This document shows positions 27,509 to 37,501 of a stretch of DNA of 64,000 nucleotides, piece after piece. Origin of the DNA: Flavobacterium antarcticum DSM 19726 (lineage in GTDB: Bacteria > Bacteroidota > Bacteroidia > Flavobacteriales > Flavobacteriaceae). Within the stretch, counting starts at the first letter, position 1. Each line of letters opens with the position of its first letter. Made by a program: the position numbers and the translations under genes. The notes beneath the pieces are model-generated. The model saw only the letters and a list, made by a program, of their open reading frames with translations, ran no database searches and had not been told where the DNA came from. Location of the stretch: positions 361,562-425,561 of the forward strand of contig NZ_ATTM01000004.1 of NCBI RefSeq assembly GCF_000419685.1, given 5' to 3'.

Positions 27509-30500
27509 TTATTCTTTAATCACTTTGATTGTTTTTACACCGTTCTCAGAATTCACTTTTACTAAGTAAGTTCCAGTAGCTAATGTTGACATATCAACTT
27601 GACCTTTGTTTGCATTCATGTTTACAGATAGAACTTGCTGTCCTAAAAGATTATAAACCGCAACATTTGAAATGTTTTGAGTAAAACTTACATTAAGAAC
27701 ATCTTTTACAGGGTTTGGATACGCTGTAAATGTATTGTTATCAAAGTCAGTAGTTCCTAACGCTTCTTGAATTACGATGTTATCAACAAACAAGTAGTAC
27801 TGTTCTTCATCTGAATAAACGTTAAACCCGAATACATAATCACCAGTTGTTGGTGGAGTAAATGTAACTGAATTTGATTGTAACGTACCTTGACCGATAG
27901 ATGGATGATCTGCAAGTTCTGTCGTCATTGCTGCAGCATTTGCAGTCGCACCGTAAGACACTCTTAATTTCTCAGACCAAGTACTTGAAATATTATTTCC
28001 GTACTGGTATGCGATGCTATAGTTTGTTCCTGCAGTCAAAGTAACTGTGTTTGTGTAAAACCATGTATTCGCAGCTGAGCCAGTATAGTCATAGCGCAAT
28101 ACTTTCGTATCAAAACCGTATCCTGGAGCAGCAGATGTTTTCCAGTTTGCACCTGTACCCATATTCTGGTTGTACGTACAAAGAGGTAGGTTTGGCACTA
28201 CAGCATTTTCGAAATCGATTGTATAAGGTAATGTTGCATTTATACAACTTGATGTAAATGTACCTGCATAAGACCAAGAACTTTTATCATTCGTACCACA
28301 AATACTTCTAACGTAGATTTTATAGGTAGTAGAACCTACTAAACCAGTTAAACTTGCTGTAGTAACACCTGCTAAAACTGTACCTGAAGGCTCAGTTGTT
28401 GCATTTGGAGTCATCACTAAATCAGCAGTATAGAAATAATCGTAACCACCTGACGGAGCTGGCGTTGTTGCTGTCCAATTCATAGTAGCTGTAGTGATTG
28501 TTACATCAGTAGCTGTTGGTGCTGCAGGTGCAACACAAGTTGGAGTTGGCTCCAATCTGAAATCATCAAACCCAATAGAATATGGACTGAAACTAGGATC
28601 ATGCACTCTAACTGCAAAGTAGTAGATACCACTTGTTGCAGGAACGATTGTATTGCTAATTAATTGGTAAGGCTGAACAACTGTTGCGTCTGGACCTCCT
28701 GGAGAAGTTGTGCCTCCCAATTGGGTAGCGCCAACACTGCTTTGGATTGTGTTTTGAAACACATCAACATTCCAAGAAGTATATCCGTCACCTTGCATGA
28801 AAAAACTGAAGTCATAACTTACACCCGCAGTTAATTCAAATCCTGGAGTCCACATGTATTCATTTTCCGCAGCATACAAGTTTCTTAAATAGTTATTTCC
28901 ATTTCGTGGAGTAGTGAACGTTGTAGTTCCTGTATTTGAAGTACTAAAATCGCCATTTTCCTTAAACCAACATGGAGGAAATGAATTAGATCCTACAGTA
29001 GTTAAACTTTCGAAACCTTCTGTCCATGGAAATGTAGTTACTGGTAAACACGCTGTAATGATTGTTTTAGCTGGAGACCAGTTACCGAAATCAGCACCAC
29101 AAACCGCTCTAACCCATACTTTATATGTGCTACTTGGCTGTAAATCAATAATTGTTGCTGATGCTGTTGTAACATCAAATAATGGTAAACCAGCAGGGCT
29201 TGTAGTAGTTGACAAAGCATAAGCATATTGCCATGCTACCTCTCCACCACCTGGTGCCCATGATATATCTGCCGTAGTTGGAGTTGCACCATTAAAAGAA
29301 ACTACATAAATATCGGCACATGCAGGAGTTGGTTCCCAAACTACATCGTCAAGATTCACAGTTTGATAAGTCGCAGTACCAACAAACTTGAAAGCAACAT
29401 GCTGATCAGTCGTTGAACCCATAAATGCAACTGCATAATCTGCAAAACTTGTTGTCAATTGAATTGCTTGAACTGCTGTAAATGTACTTTCATTAGCAGG
29501 ATCAGTCATTGTTCCTACAATTAAACTTGTACCAGTAGGTCCATAAGCTTTAAATTTAATTCTATGTGTATTCGCCGGCAAAGCTGTTAGTGATGGAGTC
29601 ACCATATACAATGCTGCTGCTGCGTCATTTGAATTACTGAATGATGCATAACCATTGTAGTAATACACTTGTACACTTGGGTTTGTATTTACAGCATTTT
29701 TCAATGTGTACCAACATTCAGGTGCTGGAATCGTTGTTGTTGTAGTAAAATCTTCTGTGAAATCACCAAAACTTGCACAACCCGTTCTAAATGTAAATGG
29801 ACCTGTCCACGGACTTAGATTTGACGTTCCACAAACTGTTTGAATGTAGTAAGAGTAATCTGCCTGAGAACTTAAATTTGATAGCGTTGTAGAATTACCA
29901 GTAATTGGATCAATGATAGTTCCAGAAGCGGAACCTTGTACAAAACCTAGCTCACCATATTCTACTTTAAAAGTAGTTCCAGTAGAAACCCAGTTTAACG
30001 TTGCTCCAGTAGAAGTAATATTAGTTACTGAACTAGCAGTTGGAGGCAAACAAGTTGGCGCTTCAAGTACATTCACCAAATAGTCAATGGTTACACCATC
30101 ATAACTACTGTAGCAAGGATTCGCAGGCGTAATATTAGAATAAGTAGAAATTGATCTCATTCTATGTTGACCTAAATTTGCCGTCAAAGATGTCATAAAT
30201 GTAGTCTCTACGATACTAGGTACTGTATTATTTGGCGCTTGACCCGTGTAAACCAATTCTGATGGTTCAAAAGTGTAATTGTTATTGTAGTCAATCCAAA
30301 TATTTGTATAATATCTGTAACCCGTAGCCATGGTTAAATTCATAACTGTATTTACACCTCGAGTGATATCAATAGGACCGTTTTCAACAAAACTTGTATA
30401 AGTTACATCCGCAACTGCTTGACTGAAACTATTCACCTGTACGTTAGTTACACCTGTACCATCACTAGAAGTTGGAACAGAAGGACAATAACATCCCACT

Positions 30501-32107
30501 AAATCTGTAGTAAAATTATCAATATAACAATCTACTGCTGTTAAATCACCTGCAAAAGGCTTAACAACGTAATAATAAGTTGTGTTAGGATTTCCTACAA
30601 ATGAGTACGTTAAAACGTTTCCGATGTCTTTATTATTCTGTCCTTCAACAATATCAGTTACAGTACTAAAATCATCTGATATAGAAGTTCCGATCGTCAC
30701 CTTGTAACCATCTATTCCAGCAATAGCACCCCATGTAAAAGTTGTTGGTGAATTCCCGCAACCAACATTTGTAACCGTATTCATATCTTGAATACATCCT
30801 GGAGCTGTAGAAGGTGTTGGTTCAACCTCAACGTCATCAATAAACAATCTGTATCCATCTAAACCTCCTGGTGGAACGTGAAAAGCAACAAAAACATCAC
30901 CTGTATAACTTGTTAAGGAAATTGTTTTAGTAAGTGCCTCTATACTTGAAACTTCTGTTAAAGGCATTAAAACTGTCGTGAAATCAGCTGGAGTATTACC
31001 AGTAGTTGACAATTTTACCATGAAATCATTAGGCTCAAAAGAAGACTGTGCTTTATATTTAAATTTCAATCTTTCATTACCTGTCAAAGTTATTTTCGGA
31101 CTAATCAACCAATCGTCGTTCGCACCTGCAGCATAATCTGTAGTTATAACCGCTGACTGATCACCATTGATAGGGTTACTTGTGTAACTCGTATTCCATA
31201 GAATTGCATCATTATTTGCATTTATAACCGTCCAACAACCTTTAGTGTCAGAATCTGAGTTGAAATTTTCTACAAATGGAATTGGAAAACTAACACAAGT
31301 AGTTTTAAAAGTAACCGGTCCAGCCCATACACTTTCGTCACTTGACGTACACAAGCTACGAACCCATAAATAATATTTAGTATTATCCAATAAAGAAGTC
31401 AAATCAGCAGTTAATCCTGCAGCTGCAACACCTTCTGTAAGCGCTGGAGTTGTATTCGATGTGGAAACGTAATATTTGTATCCTAAAGTTGGTGCAACAG
31501 TTGGTGCTGTCCAACTAATCGTTGCAGTAGAATTTGTAACAGCAGAAGCAGTAAGAGCTGTTGGAGAAACACAAGACGGTGGAGCACCTTGCTCAGCAAT
31601 TACATTGTCAATATAAAAGTAGGAATCTCCTCCATTAATTGAATTTGCTTTAAATCTAATAAATAAACTTCCTGCCGTTGCAGAGAAATTAAAAGTCATT
31701 GTAGCACAAGTATTAGATACAGTATGACTGTTCTCATCGATTGTACCAACTAAATTCCATGGTCCCGTAACGCTATTTGACCATTCAGTTATAATTTCCA
31801 ACTGATTAGCCGGAGTTCCAGCACCGCCAGAATAATTTATAACCTTGTAATCAAAATTCAATGCAACTACTCCTCCATTTGATGTTCCTAAACTAGGAGA
31901 AGTAATAGAATGATTAGGTGAAAACTCATAAGCATTTACCCGTACGGATGCTGTTTGCAAACAAGGAGTCACTGTCGATCTAGAAAAACCAGTACTGGTC
32001 CAAGATCCGAGTCCGGTGGGTTCCCATCCATACTGATAAGAAACTTGTCCGTAGCCGCTCATGACCATGGCCAAGAGGAAGACTAGTGATAAGGTAATTT
32101 TTTTCAT
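27509..32107 (-). CDS. Large multidomain adhesin-like protein with T9SS type A sorting domain
   Basis: A 1532-residue secreted protein. A Sec signal peptide (MKKITLSLVFLLAMVMSGYGQ) is followed by alternating jelly-roll 'choice-of-anchor'/cleaved-adhesin type modules (for example FVENFNSDS...GCWTVINANND near 295) and fibronectin type III modules with the recurring pattern 'C.PPTA..VTN.T..T..W'. A GEVED-like module lies at about 550-690 (YRYYTNIWIDYNNNYTFEPSE). The last 70 residues are a type A sorting domain (AYPNPVKDVLNVSF, then YNLLGQQV and TGTYLVKV), which directs export through T9SS. An earlier in-frame start at 32176 would add 23 residues before the signal peptide and is rejected. There is no enzymatic module, so adhesion or matrix function is most likely. 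Confidence 0.88.
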   Translation of the reverse strand: MKKITLSLVFLLAMVMSGYGQVSYQYGWEPTGLGSWTSTGFSRSTVTPCLQTASVRVNAYEFSPNHSITSPSLGTSNGGVVALNFDYKVINYSGGAGTPANQLEIITEWSNSVTGPWNLVGTIDENSHTVSNTCATMTFNFSATAGSLFIRFKANSINGGDSYFYIDNVIAEQGAPPSCVSPTALTASAVTNSTATISWTAPTVAPTLGYKYYVSTSNTTPALTEGVAAAGLTADLTSLLDNTKYYLWVRSLCTSSDESVWAGPVTFKTTCVSFPIPFVENFNSDSDTKGCWTVINANNDAILWNTSYTSNPINGDQSAVITTDYAAGANDDWLISPKITLTGNERLKFKYKAQSSFEPNDFMVKLSTTGNTPADFTTVLMPLTEVSSIEALTKTISLTSYTGDVFVAFHVPPGGLDGYRLFIDDVEVEPTPSTAPGCIQDMNTVTNVGCGNSPTTFTWGAIAGIDGYKVTIGTSISDDFSTVTDIVEGQNNKDIGNVLTYSFVGNPNTTYYYVVKPFAGDLTAVDCYIDNFTTDLVGCYCPSVPTSSDGTGVTNVQVNSFSQAVADVTYTSFVENGPIDITRGVNTVMNLTMATGYRYYTNIWIDYNNNYTFEPSELVYTGQAPNNTVPSIVETTFMTSLTANLGQHRMRSISTYSNITPANPCYSSYDGVTIDYLVNVLEAPTCLPPTASSVTNITSTGATLNWVSTGTTFKVEYGELGFVQGSASGTIIDPITGNSTTLSNLSSQADYSYYIQTVCGTSNLSPWTGPFTFRTGCASFGDFTEDFTTTTTIPAPECWYTLKNAVNTNPSVQVYYYNGYASFSNSNDAAAALYMVTPSLTALPANTHRIKFKAYGPTGTSLIVGTMTDPANESTFTAVQAIQLTTSFADYAVAFMGSTTDQHVAFKFVGTATYQTVNLDDVVWEPTPACADIYVVSFNGATPTTADISWAPGGGEVAWQYAYALSTTTSPAGLPLFDVTTASATIIDLQPSSTYKVWVRAVCGADFGNWSPAKTIITACLPVTTFPWTEGFESLTTVGSNSFPPCWFKENGDFSTSNTGTTTFTTPRNGNNYLRNLYAAENEYMWTPGFELTAGVSYDFSFFMQGDGYTSWNVDVFQNTIQSSVGATQLGGTTSPGGPDATVVQPYQLISNTIVPATSGIYYFAVRVHDPSFSPYSIGFDDFRLEPTPTCVAPAAPTATDVTITTATMNWTATTPAPSGGYDYFYTADLVMTPNATTEPSGTVLAGVTTASLTGLVGSTTYKIYVRSICGTNDKSSWSYAGTFTSSCINATLPYTIDFENAVVPNLPLCTYNQNMGTGANWKTSAAPGYGFDTKVLRYDYTGSAANTWFYTNTVTLTAGTNYSIAYQYGNNISSTWSEKLRVSYGATANAAAMTTELADHPSIGQGTLQSNSVTFTPPTTGDYVFGFNVYSDEEQYYLFVDNIVIQEALGTTDFDNNTFTAYPNPVKDVLNVSFTQNISNVAVYNLLGQQVLSVNMNANKGQVDMSTLATGTYLVKVNSENGVKTIKVIKE

Positions 32108-32442
32108 AATAAAAAAATAGTTTAATGTTAATATGTTGCTAAAATAGCCATAATTTTTCAAGAGAAAAAAATTCAAATGTTAAGATTTTGGCTTTTAAGA
32201 GTCCAAACAACTCCAAATTGACATATATAACAAAAATTTTTACAATTGTTACAACTAGGCAAAAACGTATTAAATTTTCCCACGGACATCCTTAACCGAT
32301 TATACCAACTGTATATTTATACTGAGTCAATAATTTTTACTGAATAAAAAAAAACGCTTTTTGAATAAAAATTTTCTTTCCATGTAGACCAAAAAAAAAA
32401 ATCCAGACTTTCGTCTGGATTTTAATCAACTTTATAATACTA
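32108..32442. other. 335-bp gap without a gene
   Basis: It holds the very AT-rich upstream region of the T9SS cargo gene and, next to fabV, a terminator at 32390-32422. On the minus strand there is a weak promoter candidate about 60 nt before the cargo gene: TTG, 21 nt, then TAACATTTG, which has one extra base relative to TAnnTTTG. I see no RNA gene or small ORF that I can support. Confidence 0.5.
32390..32422 (-). terminator. Terminator after fabV
   Basis: Arms AAATCCAGAC and GTCTGGATTT around TTTC, followed on the minus strand by a long T tract. It is 20 bp beyond the fabV stop. Confidence 0.88.
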
Positions 32443-33633
32443 CTATTTTATACTCTCGATCTGAACAAGTTCATCTGTGTCTTTGGCATAATCAACGCCA
32501 TCTACATCAAAACCAAATAATCTGTAAAATTCAGTTCTATATCCTTCTAAATCTCCTAGCTCCGCTAAATTTTCAGAAGTAACTTCATTCCATAACTTCT
32601 CTACTTCAGCTTGAACATCGTCGCGCATTTCCCAGTCGTCAATACGAATACGACCTTTTTCATCTATTGGAACATCTTTCCCAGAAAACAATCGGTCTTG
32701 AAATAAACGTTGGATTTGCTCAATACATCCTTCGTGAATTCCTTTCGCCTTCATCGTTTTGTACAACAAAGAAATATACAACGGAATAACAGGAATTGCC
32801 GAACTCGCTTGCGTTACCAATGCTTTATTCACAGAAACATACGCTTTTCCGCCAATATCAGAAAGGTCTTTTGTGATTGTAAATGCCGTAGCTTCTAAAT
32901 CATCTTTTGCTTTTCCAATTGTTCCGTTTCTGTAAACTGCTTCTGTCAATGAAGATCCAATGTATGAATAAGCAACAGTCATCGCTCCTTCTGCCAATAG
33001 ATTTTCTTTTTTCAAGGCATCCATCCACATTTTCCAATCTTCACCTCCCATTACAATAACGGTATTTTCGATATCATCACCTGAACAAGGTTCGATACTT
33101 ACTTCTGAAACTTTTCCTGTGTGAAAATCAACTGTGTTGTTAGTAAATTTTTCTCCAATTGGTTTCAAAACAGAACGATGCATCACTCCCGTTTTAGGAT
33201 GTGTACGAACTGGCGAAGCCAAACTGTATATGATTAGGTCAATTTGTCCTAAATCTTTTTTAATTAAAGCCAATGTCTGCTCTTTAATTTCGTCAGAAAA
33301 TGCATCACCGTTAATACTCTTTGCATACAATCCTGCACTTTTTGCTTCTTTTTCAAAAGCAGCCGTGTTGTACCAACCAGCAGATGCCGTTTTTCCTTCC
33401 GCCGGTGGTTTTTCAAAGAAAACACCTACCGTAGAAGCGTCCGATCCAAAAGCGCTTGTGATTCGAGAAGCTAATCCAAAACCTGTTGAAGAACCAATGA
33501 CCAAAACACGTTTTGGACCGTCAATTTTCCCTTTAGATTTTACATAGTCTATTTGCTGTTTTACATTTCCAGCTGCTCCATCAGGATGTGCTGTCGTGCA
33601 AATAAATCCTCTCATTCTTGGTTCTATAATCAT
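32443..33633 (-). CDS. fabV: Enoyl-ACP/trans-2-enoyl-CoA reductase, FabV type
   Basis: It reduces the enoyl double bond in the last step of each fatty-acid elongation cycle, using NADH. At 396 residues it is the long FabV form, much longer than FabI. The N-terminus has the FabV signature MIIEPRMRGFICTTAHP, then the Rossmann loop VIGSSTGFGLASRI. The active site is Tyr-x8-Lys (YRNGTIGKAK), the FabV spacing, rather than the Tyr-x6-Lys of FabI. It has its own perfect promoter, so it is independent of recN upstream. Confidence 0.95.
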   Translation of the reverse strand: MIIEPRMRGFICTTAHPDGAAGNVKQQIDYVKSKGKIDGPKRVLVIGSSTGFGLASRITSAFGSDASTVGVFFEKPPAEGKTASAGWYNTAAFEKEAKSAGLYAKSINGDAFSDEIKEQTLALIKKDLGQIDLIIYSLASPVRTHPKTGVMHRSVLKPIGEKFTNNTVDFHTGKVSEVSIEPCSGDDIENTVIVMGGEDWKMWMDALKKENLLAEGAMTVAYSYIGSSLTEAVYRNGTIGKAKDDLEATAFTITKDLSDIGGKAYVSVNKALVTQASSAIPVIPLYISLLYKTMKAKGIHEGCIEQIQRLFQDRLFSGKDVPIDEKGRIRIDDWEMRDDVQAEVEKLWNEVTSENLAELGDLEGYRTEFYRLFGFDVDGVDYAKDTDELVQIESIK

Positions 33634-33661
33634 AAGATTCGTTTTTGTTTATTAGGTAAGG

Positions 33662-33691
33662 CAAATATAATTCAAAATATTAGTTAAGCAA
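33662..33691 (-). promoter_or_regulatory. Promoter of fabV
   Basis: TTG (33691-33689), 19 nt, TATATTTG (33669-33662) on the minus strand. The -33 element overlaps the last codons of recN. Predicted leader length is about 25 nt. Confidence 0.7.
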
Positions 33692-35332
33692 GGTTTTAGC
33701 ATGATTTATGGCCGCTTCAGAAAGGTCCTTTCCTGCAATCATTTCGGCTAATTCTTGAACGCGTTGCTCGTGCGTCAAACGTATAATTTGCGATTGCGTT
33801 TGATTGTCAATCGTTTCTTTAAAAACTTTGTAGTGTTGTTTTCCGCGAGCGGCAATTTGTGGTAAATGTGTGATTGAAAACACTTGCATATTCGCACTCA
33901 TTTCTTCCATAATGAAAGCCATTTTATTTGCAATTTCTCCTGAAACTCCTGTGTCAATTTCGTCAAAAATAATCGTAGGTAATTTTGAATATTGTGCCAA
34001 AACTGCTTTCACAGCCAGCATGATTCGAGACATTTCTCCTCCCGAAGCTACTTTTTTCAACAAACCAAAACCAACGCCTTTATTCGCCGAAAATAAAAAT
34101 TGCAATTCATCTTTTCCGTTTGTGAAATAGTTTTCCTTTGGCGAAAGCTGAATATCAAACTGCGAATTTGGCATTCCCAATTGCACTAAATAACCAACAA
34201 GCTTTTCAGCCAAAACAGGAATTGCTTTTTGTCTTCTTTGATGCAAATGCAATGCGACTTTATCTAAATCCTTTTCGTTGTTTTCCAAAGCTGTTTCCAA
34301 CTTTGCAATCGCATCTTCTAAATCCTGAACAGCAAATGCTTTACTTTCCAATCCAGATTGAATGGATATCAATTGCTCAACAGTATTGACTTGGTGCTTT
34401 TTCTGTAGTGAATAAATCAATTGTAATTTCTGATTCAGCAATTCTAATTGCTCTGGATCATTTACTAATTGTTCTGCCAAAGTATTAATTTCCGAAACAA
34501 TATCTTCAAATTCAATTAAAACCGAATTTGCTCGCTCTGAAATTGCATTATATTCGGTAGTTAGATTAGAAATTTTCTGTAAAGAAGTTCGGATTTCTTT
34601 TAAACTTTGGCTTACGCCAAATTGTTCTCCTTCTGCCAAAGACAATGATTTCTCTAAATTCTCTTTGATAAACTCGACGTTGTTCAATTGTTGAAATTGT
34701 TCTTCCAAATCCTCTTGCGAACCTGAAACCAACTTCGCTTCAACTAATTCGTTTAATAGAAAAGTATTGTAATCCTGTTCCTTTTGTGCATTTGAATACG
34801 CTTCGCGTTGCTTTTGCAATTCACTTTTGTTCGACTTATACGTTTTTAAAAGCAAAGAATATTCGTCCAATAAATCTCCATTTTCAGCAATTGCATCAAT
34901 GATTTCAAATTGAATTTTTTCGTCTGATAACTCTTGTGTTTGCTGTTGCGAATGAATATCAATTAGATAAACACCCAATTCCTGCAAATCAGAAACATTT
35001 ACCGGACTGTCGTTTACAAACGCACGCGATTTCCCCGATGGAAGAATTTCCCTACGAATAATTGTAAATGCGTCATAATCGAAATCATGACTTTCAAAAA
35101 AAGACTGTAAATTATATTTAGAAATAGAAAACTGCGCTTCAATTACGCATTTTTCTTCTTTATTTTTAAGTGAAGTTAAATCGGCTCTTTTTCCAAGAAC
35201 CAAGCCTAAAGCGCCTAAAAGAATGGACTTTCCCGCACCAGTTTCACCGGTAATTGTGGTAAAACCATTTTCAAATTCAATAGAAAGCTTTTCTATTAAG
35301 GCAAAGTTTTTAATGGAAAGTGAAGTTAGCAT
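33680..35332 (-). CDS. recN: DNA repair protein RecN
   Basis: An SMC-like ATPase acting in double-strand break repair in the cytoplasm. The 550 residues match the family. The N-terminal head has LSIKNFALIEKLSIEFENG and Walker A TGETGAGKS. A coiled-coil region spans about 150-370, rich in Glu, Lys and Gln. The C-terminal head has the signature ASGGEMSRIMLA and Walker B TIIFDEIDTGVSGE. It is the last gene of the bamD-rpoZ-coaBC-porD-recN unit, 66 bp after porD. Confidence 0.97.
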   Translation of the reverse strand: MLTSLSIKNFALIEKLSIEFENGFTTITGETGAGKSILLGALGLVLGKRADLTSLKNKEEKCVIEAQFSISKYNLQSFFESHDFDYDAFTIIRREILPSGKSRAFVNDSPVNVSDLQELGVYLIDIHSQQQTQELSDEKIQFEIIDAIAENGDLLDEYSLLLKTYKSNKSELQKQREAYSNAQKEQDYNTFLLNELVEAKLVSGSQEDLEEQFQQLNNVEFIKENLEKSLSLAEGEQFGVSQSLKEIRTSLQKISNLTTEYNAISERANSVLIEFEDIVSEINTLAEQLVNDPEQLELLNQKLQLIYSLQKKHQVNTVEQLISIQSGLESKAFAVQDLEDAIAKLETALENNEKDLDKVALHLHQRRQKAIPVLAEKLVGYLVQLGMPNSQFDIQLSPKENYFTNGKDELQFLFSANKGVGFGLLKKVASGGEMSRIMLAVKAVLAQYSKLPTIIFDEIDTGVSGEIANKMAFIMEEMSANMQVFSITHLPQIAARGKQHYKVFKETIDNQTQSQIIRLTHEQRVQELAEMIAGKDLSEAAINHAKTLLN

Positions 35333-35398
35333 TGTAGCATTTTAGTCGTTAAAGTCGAATTCTAAATTATTCTTTAAAGCGCAAAAAACAATTTAATT

Positions 35399-36289
35399 TT
35401 AAAATTTGATTCCAGCCCATTTAGAAGCATTCAATGGCGAAATTCGATTTAGATTGTCTACTAAATCAGCACTATTAATTTGGGGTCCACCCGAAAAAAC
35501 AGAAGTAATTTCATCTGACTTTGCATCAAAAAACAAACGCGTTAAAAAAGCATTTGGGCGAACAGCATGAATTTTTTCTAAATCCATCAAAGCCCGCTTT
35601 ACGCCTTCTTTCCCTTTAGTAACATCGTCGCTCATTAAATCCATACCGTTTCGGTGGTAGTTGTAAAGAACCAATTTGATCGGATCGTACGTTCCCGACA
35701 TTAAATCATTTACCAGGAAAAAACGGTTTTGGCTACCACCGTCATTTTGACTCCAGCCTTTGTAGCTGCTTTGTTGTGCGACATTTACAATTTCTTGTGC
35801 TTTCTCATAAAATTCTTTACCAGAATTGTAGTCAAAAGTGTCGGCGTCTAAACCAATAATCACGTAAACGTAATAAGCAAGAGCCGAAATTAGATTAGAA
35901 TCAAAGCTATTTGGATTGAAGTTAAGATTCTCATATTCAACATATCTAAAGCTAAAATCTTTATCGTTGTAATTTAAAACAGGGGAAATATAGCTTGAAT
36001 TAAAAGTTGGACGAGAAGAACCTACTTGCAAAGTCGCTACAAACTGGTCCGAACCATAACTTGTGACATTGATGAAGACGCTGCAGTCAATTTTCTCGTT
36101 TTGTTTAAACTTCTTATTGGTCCACTTTGTTTTATTTATAAAATCAGTTAGTGCACTCTCAAGCGTTTTAAAAACCGATTGATTGCTGTTTGTCAAGCTT
36201 TGCGAATTGACCTTTACCACGCAATTCAATTCTTGAGATTGAACGCTGATGCAAAGAAAAATCGCAATAATAGAAAAAAGTTTAGTCAT
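35399..36289 (-). CDS. porD: DUF4835 / type IX secretion protein PorD
   Basis: A 296-residue protein with a Sec signal peptide (hydrophobic LFSIIAIFLCIS, cleavage probably after VQSQ) and a soluble domain of the DUF4835 type, known as PorD and associated with T9SS in Bacteroidota. Typical stretches are ALTDFINKTKW near 47, an Asn/Tyr-rich middle region and GGSQNRFFLVNDLMSGTYDPIKLVLYNYHRNG. It is predicted to be periplasmic. Its start overlaps coaBC by 8 bp. The name rests on family recognition; a mechanistic role is not visible. Confidence 0.82.
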   Translation of the reverse strand: MTKLFSIIAIFLCISVQSQELNCVVKVNSQSLTNSNQSVFKTLESALTDFINKTKWTNKKFKQNEKIDCSVFINVTSYGSDQFVATLQVGSSRPTFNSSYISPVLNYNDKDFSFRYVEYENLNFNPNSFDSNLISALAYYVYVIIGLDADTFDYNSGKEFYEKAQEIVNVAQQSSYKGWSQNDGGSQNRFFLVNDLMSGTYDPIKLVLYNYHRNGMDLMSDDVTKGKEGVKRALMDLEKIHAVRPNAFLTRLFFDAKSDEITSVFSGGPQINSADLVDNLNRISPLNASKWAGIKF

Positions 36290-37493
36290 TATAATGGGCT
36301 ATTACCTTGTTTAAAATATCTTGAGCAACCTTTCCTTTCGATTTTAAATCCATAGGTTCGATTGTGAAATTTTTATCAATAAACGTTACTTTATTGGTTG
36401 GCGTTCCAAAACCAGCACCGTCGTCTTGCAAAGAATTCAGAACAATCAAATCTAAGTTTTTTTTCTGAATTTTTGCCTTTGCATTTTCAATTTCATTTTC
36501 GGTTTCCAAAGCAAAACCTATTAAAAACTGATTTTTCTTGATTTCACCTAGAGAAGCTAAAATATCTTTAGTTCGTTCCATCTCAATATTAAAACTACTT
36601 TCTACCTTTTTTATTTTCTGTGAAGCGACATTTTTTGGTCGGTAATCCGCAACTGCAGCCGCTGCAATAGCAACATCTGTGTTTTCAAAATATTGATGAC
36701 AAGCTTCATACATTTCCTGAGCAGAAATTACGCGAATTAAATTGATGGATTTCTGTGAAACATTTAAATGAGAAGGTCCTGAAATCAAAGTAACTTCAGC
36801 TCCAAGTTTCGCAGCCTCATTCGCAATTTCAAAACCCATTTTTCCCGACGAATGATTTCCAATAAATCGCACCGGATCAATTGCTTCATAAGTAGGACCG
36901 GCCGTAATTAGTATTTTCTTTCCACGTAACGGAAGTTTTCCTGCCAGATCATTTTCAATAAAAGAAACGATATTTTCAGGTTCGGCCATTCTTCCTTCAC
37001 CCGAAAGACCGCTTGCTAATTCGCCTCTTTCAGCAGGAATTAGTATATTTCCGAAGGATTGTAACTTTGAAAAACTTGCTAAAGTAGAAGGATGTTTGTA
37101 CATATCTAAATCCATTGCTGGCGCAAAATAAACGGGACATTTTGCAGAAAGATACGTAGCTAACAAGAGGTTATCGCAAGTTCCGTTTGCCATTTTAGAC
37201 ATCGTATTTGCAGTAGCGGGAGCAATAACCATTAAATCAGCCCACAGACCAATTTCAACATGATTGTTCCACGATGCATTCTCGTCTTCTTCGTTGTAAA
37301 AAGTAGAATAAACGGGATTTTTTGAAAGTGTCGATAAGGTCAAAGGAGTGACAAAATCTTTAGAAGCAGGCGTCATGATTACTTGAACCTCGGCACCTGC
37401 TTTTATAAAAAGTCGGACTAATGGAGCAGTTTTATAAGCGGCAATTCCACCAGAAACGCCCAGCACTATTTTTTTTCCGCTTAAAACCGACAT
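36282..37493 (-). CDS. coaBC: Bifunctional phosphopantothenoylcysteine decarboxylase/synthase
   Basis: It makes 4'-phosphopantetheine from 4'-phosphopantothenate, cysteine and a nucleotide, in two steps of CoA synthesis. The 403 residues comprise the flavoprotein CoaC domain (about 1-180: VLGVSGGIAAYKTAPLVR, then APATANTMSKMANGTCDNLL) and the CoaB domain (about 185-400: ILITAGPTYEAIDPVRFIGNHSSGKMG, a nucleotide-binding segment, and the catalytic-loop region AAVADYRPKN). It lies between rpoZ (8-bp gap) and porD (8-bp overlap). Confidence 0.96.
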   Translation of the reverse strand: MSVLSGKKIVLGVSGGIAAYKTAPLVRLFIKAGAEVQVIMTPASKDFVTPLTLSTLSKNPVYSTFYNEEDENASWNNHVEIGLWADLMVIAPATANTMSKMANGTCDNLLLATYLSAKCPVYFAPAMDLDMYKHPSTLASFSKLQSFGNILIPAERGELASGLSGEGRMAEPENIVSFIENDLAGKLPLRGKKILITAGPTYEAIDPVRFIGNHSSGKMGFEIANEAAKLGAEVTLISGPSHLNVSQKSINLIRVISAQEMYEACHQYFENTDVAIAAAAVADYRPKNVASQKIKKVESSFNIEMERTKDILASLGEIKKNQFLIGFALETENEIENAKAKIQKKNLDLIVLNSLQDDGAGFGTPTNKVTFIDKNFTIEPMDLKSKGKVAQDILNKVIAHYND

Positions 37494-37501
37494 CTAATAT
37501 A

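Noticed and set aside
28914..29222. 102-codon plus-strand frame inside the T9SS cargo gene
   Set aside because: It is antisense to well-defined modules and arises from their biased codon composition.
27509..32107. Repetitive stretch that could be read as tandem DNA repeats or a CRISPR-like array
   Set aside because: The periodicity is at the protein level (Fn3 and anchor modules) within one intact frame, and there are no exact short repeats with unique spacers.
32108..32442. A possible small RNA or tRNA gene in the AT-rich gap
   Set aside because: I found no cloverleaf, T-loop or conserved RNA structure; only a terminator hairpin is clear.
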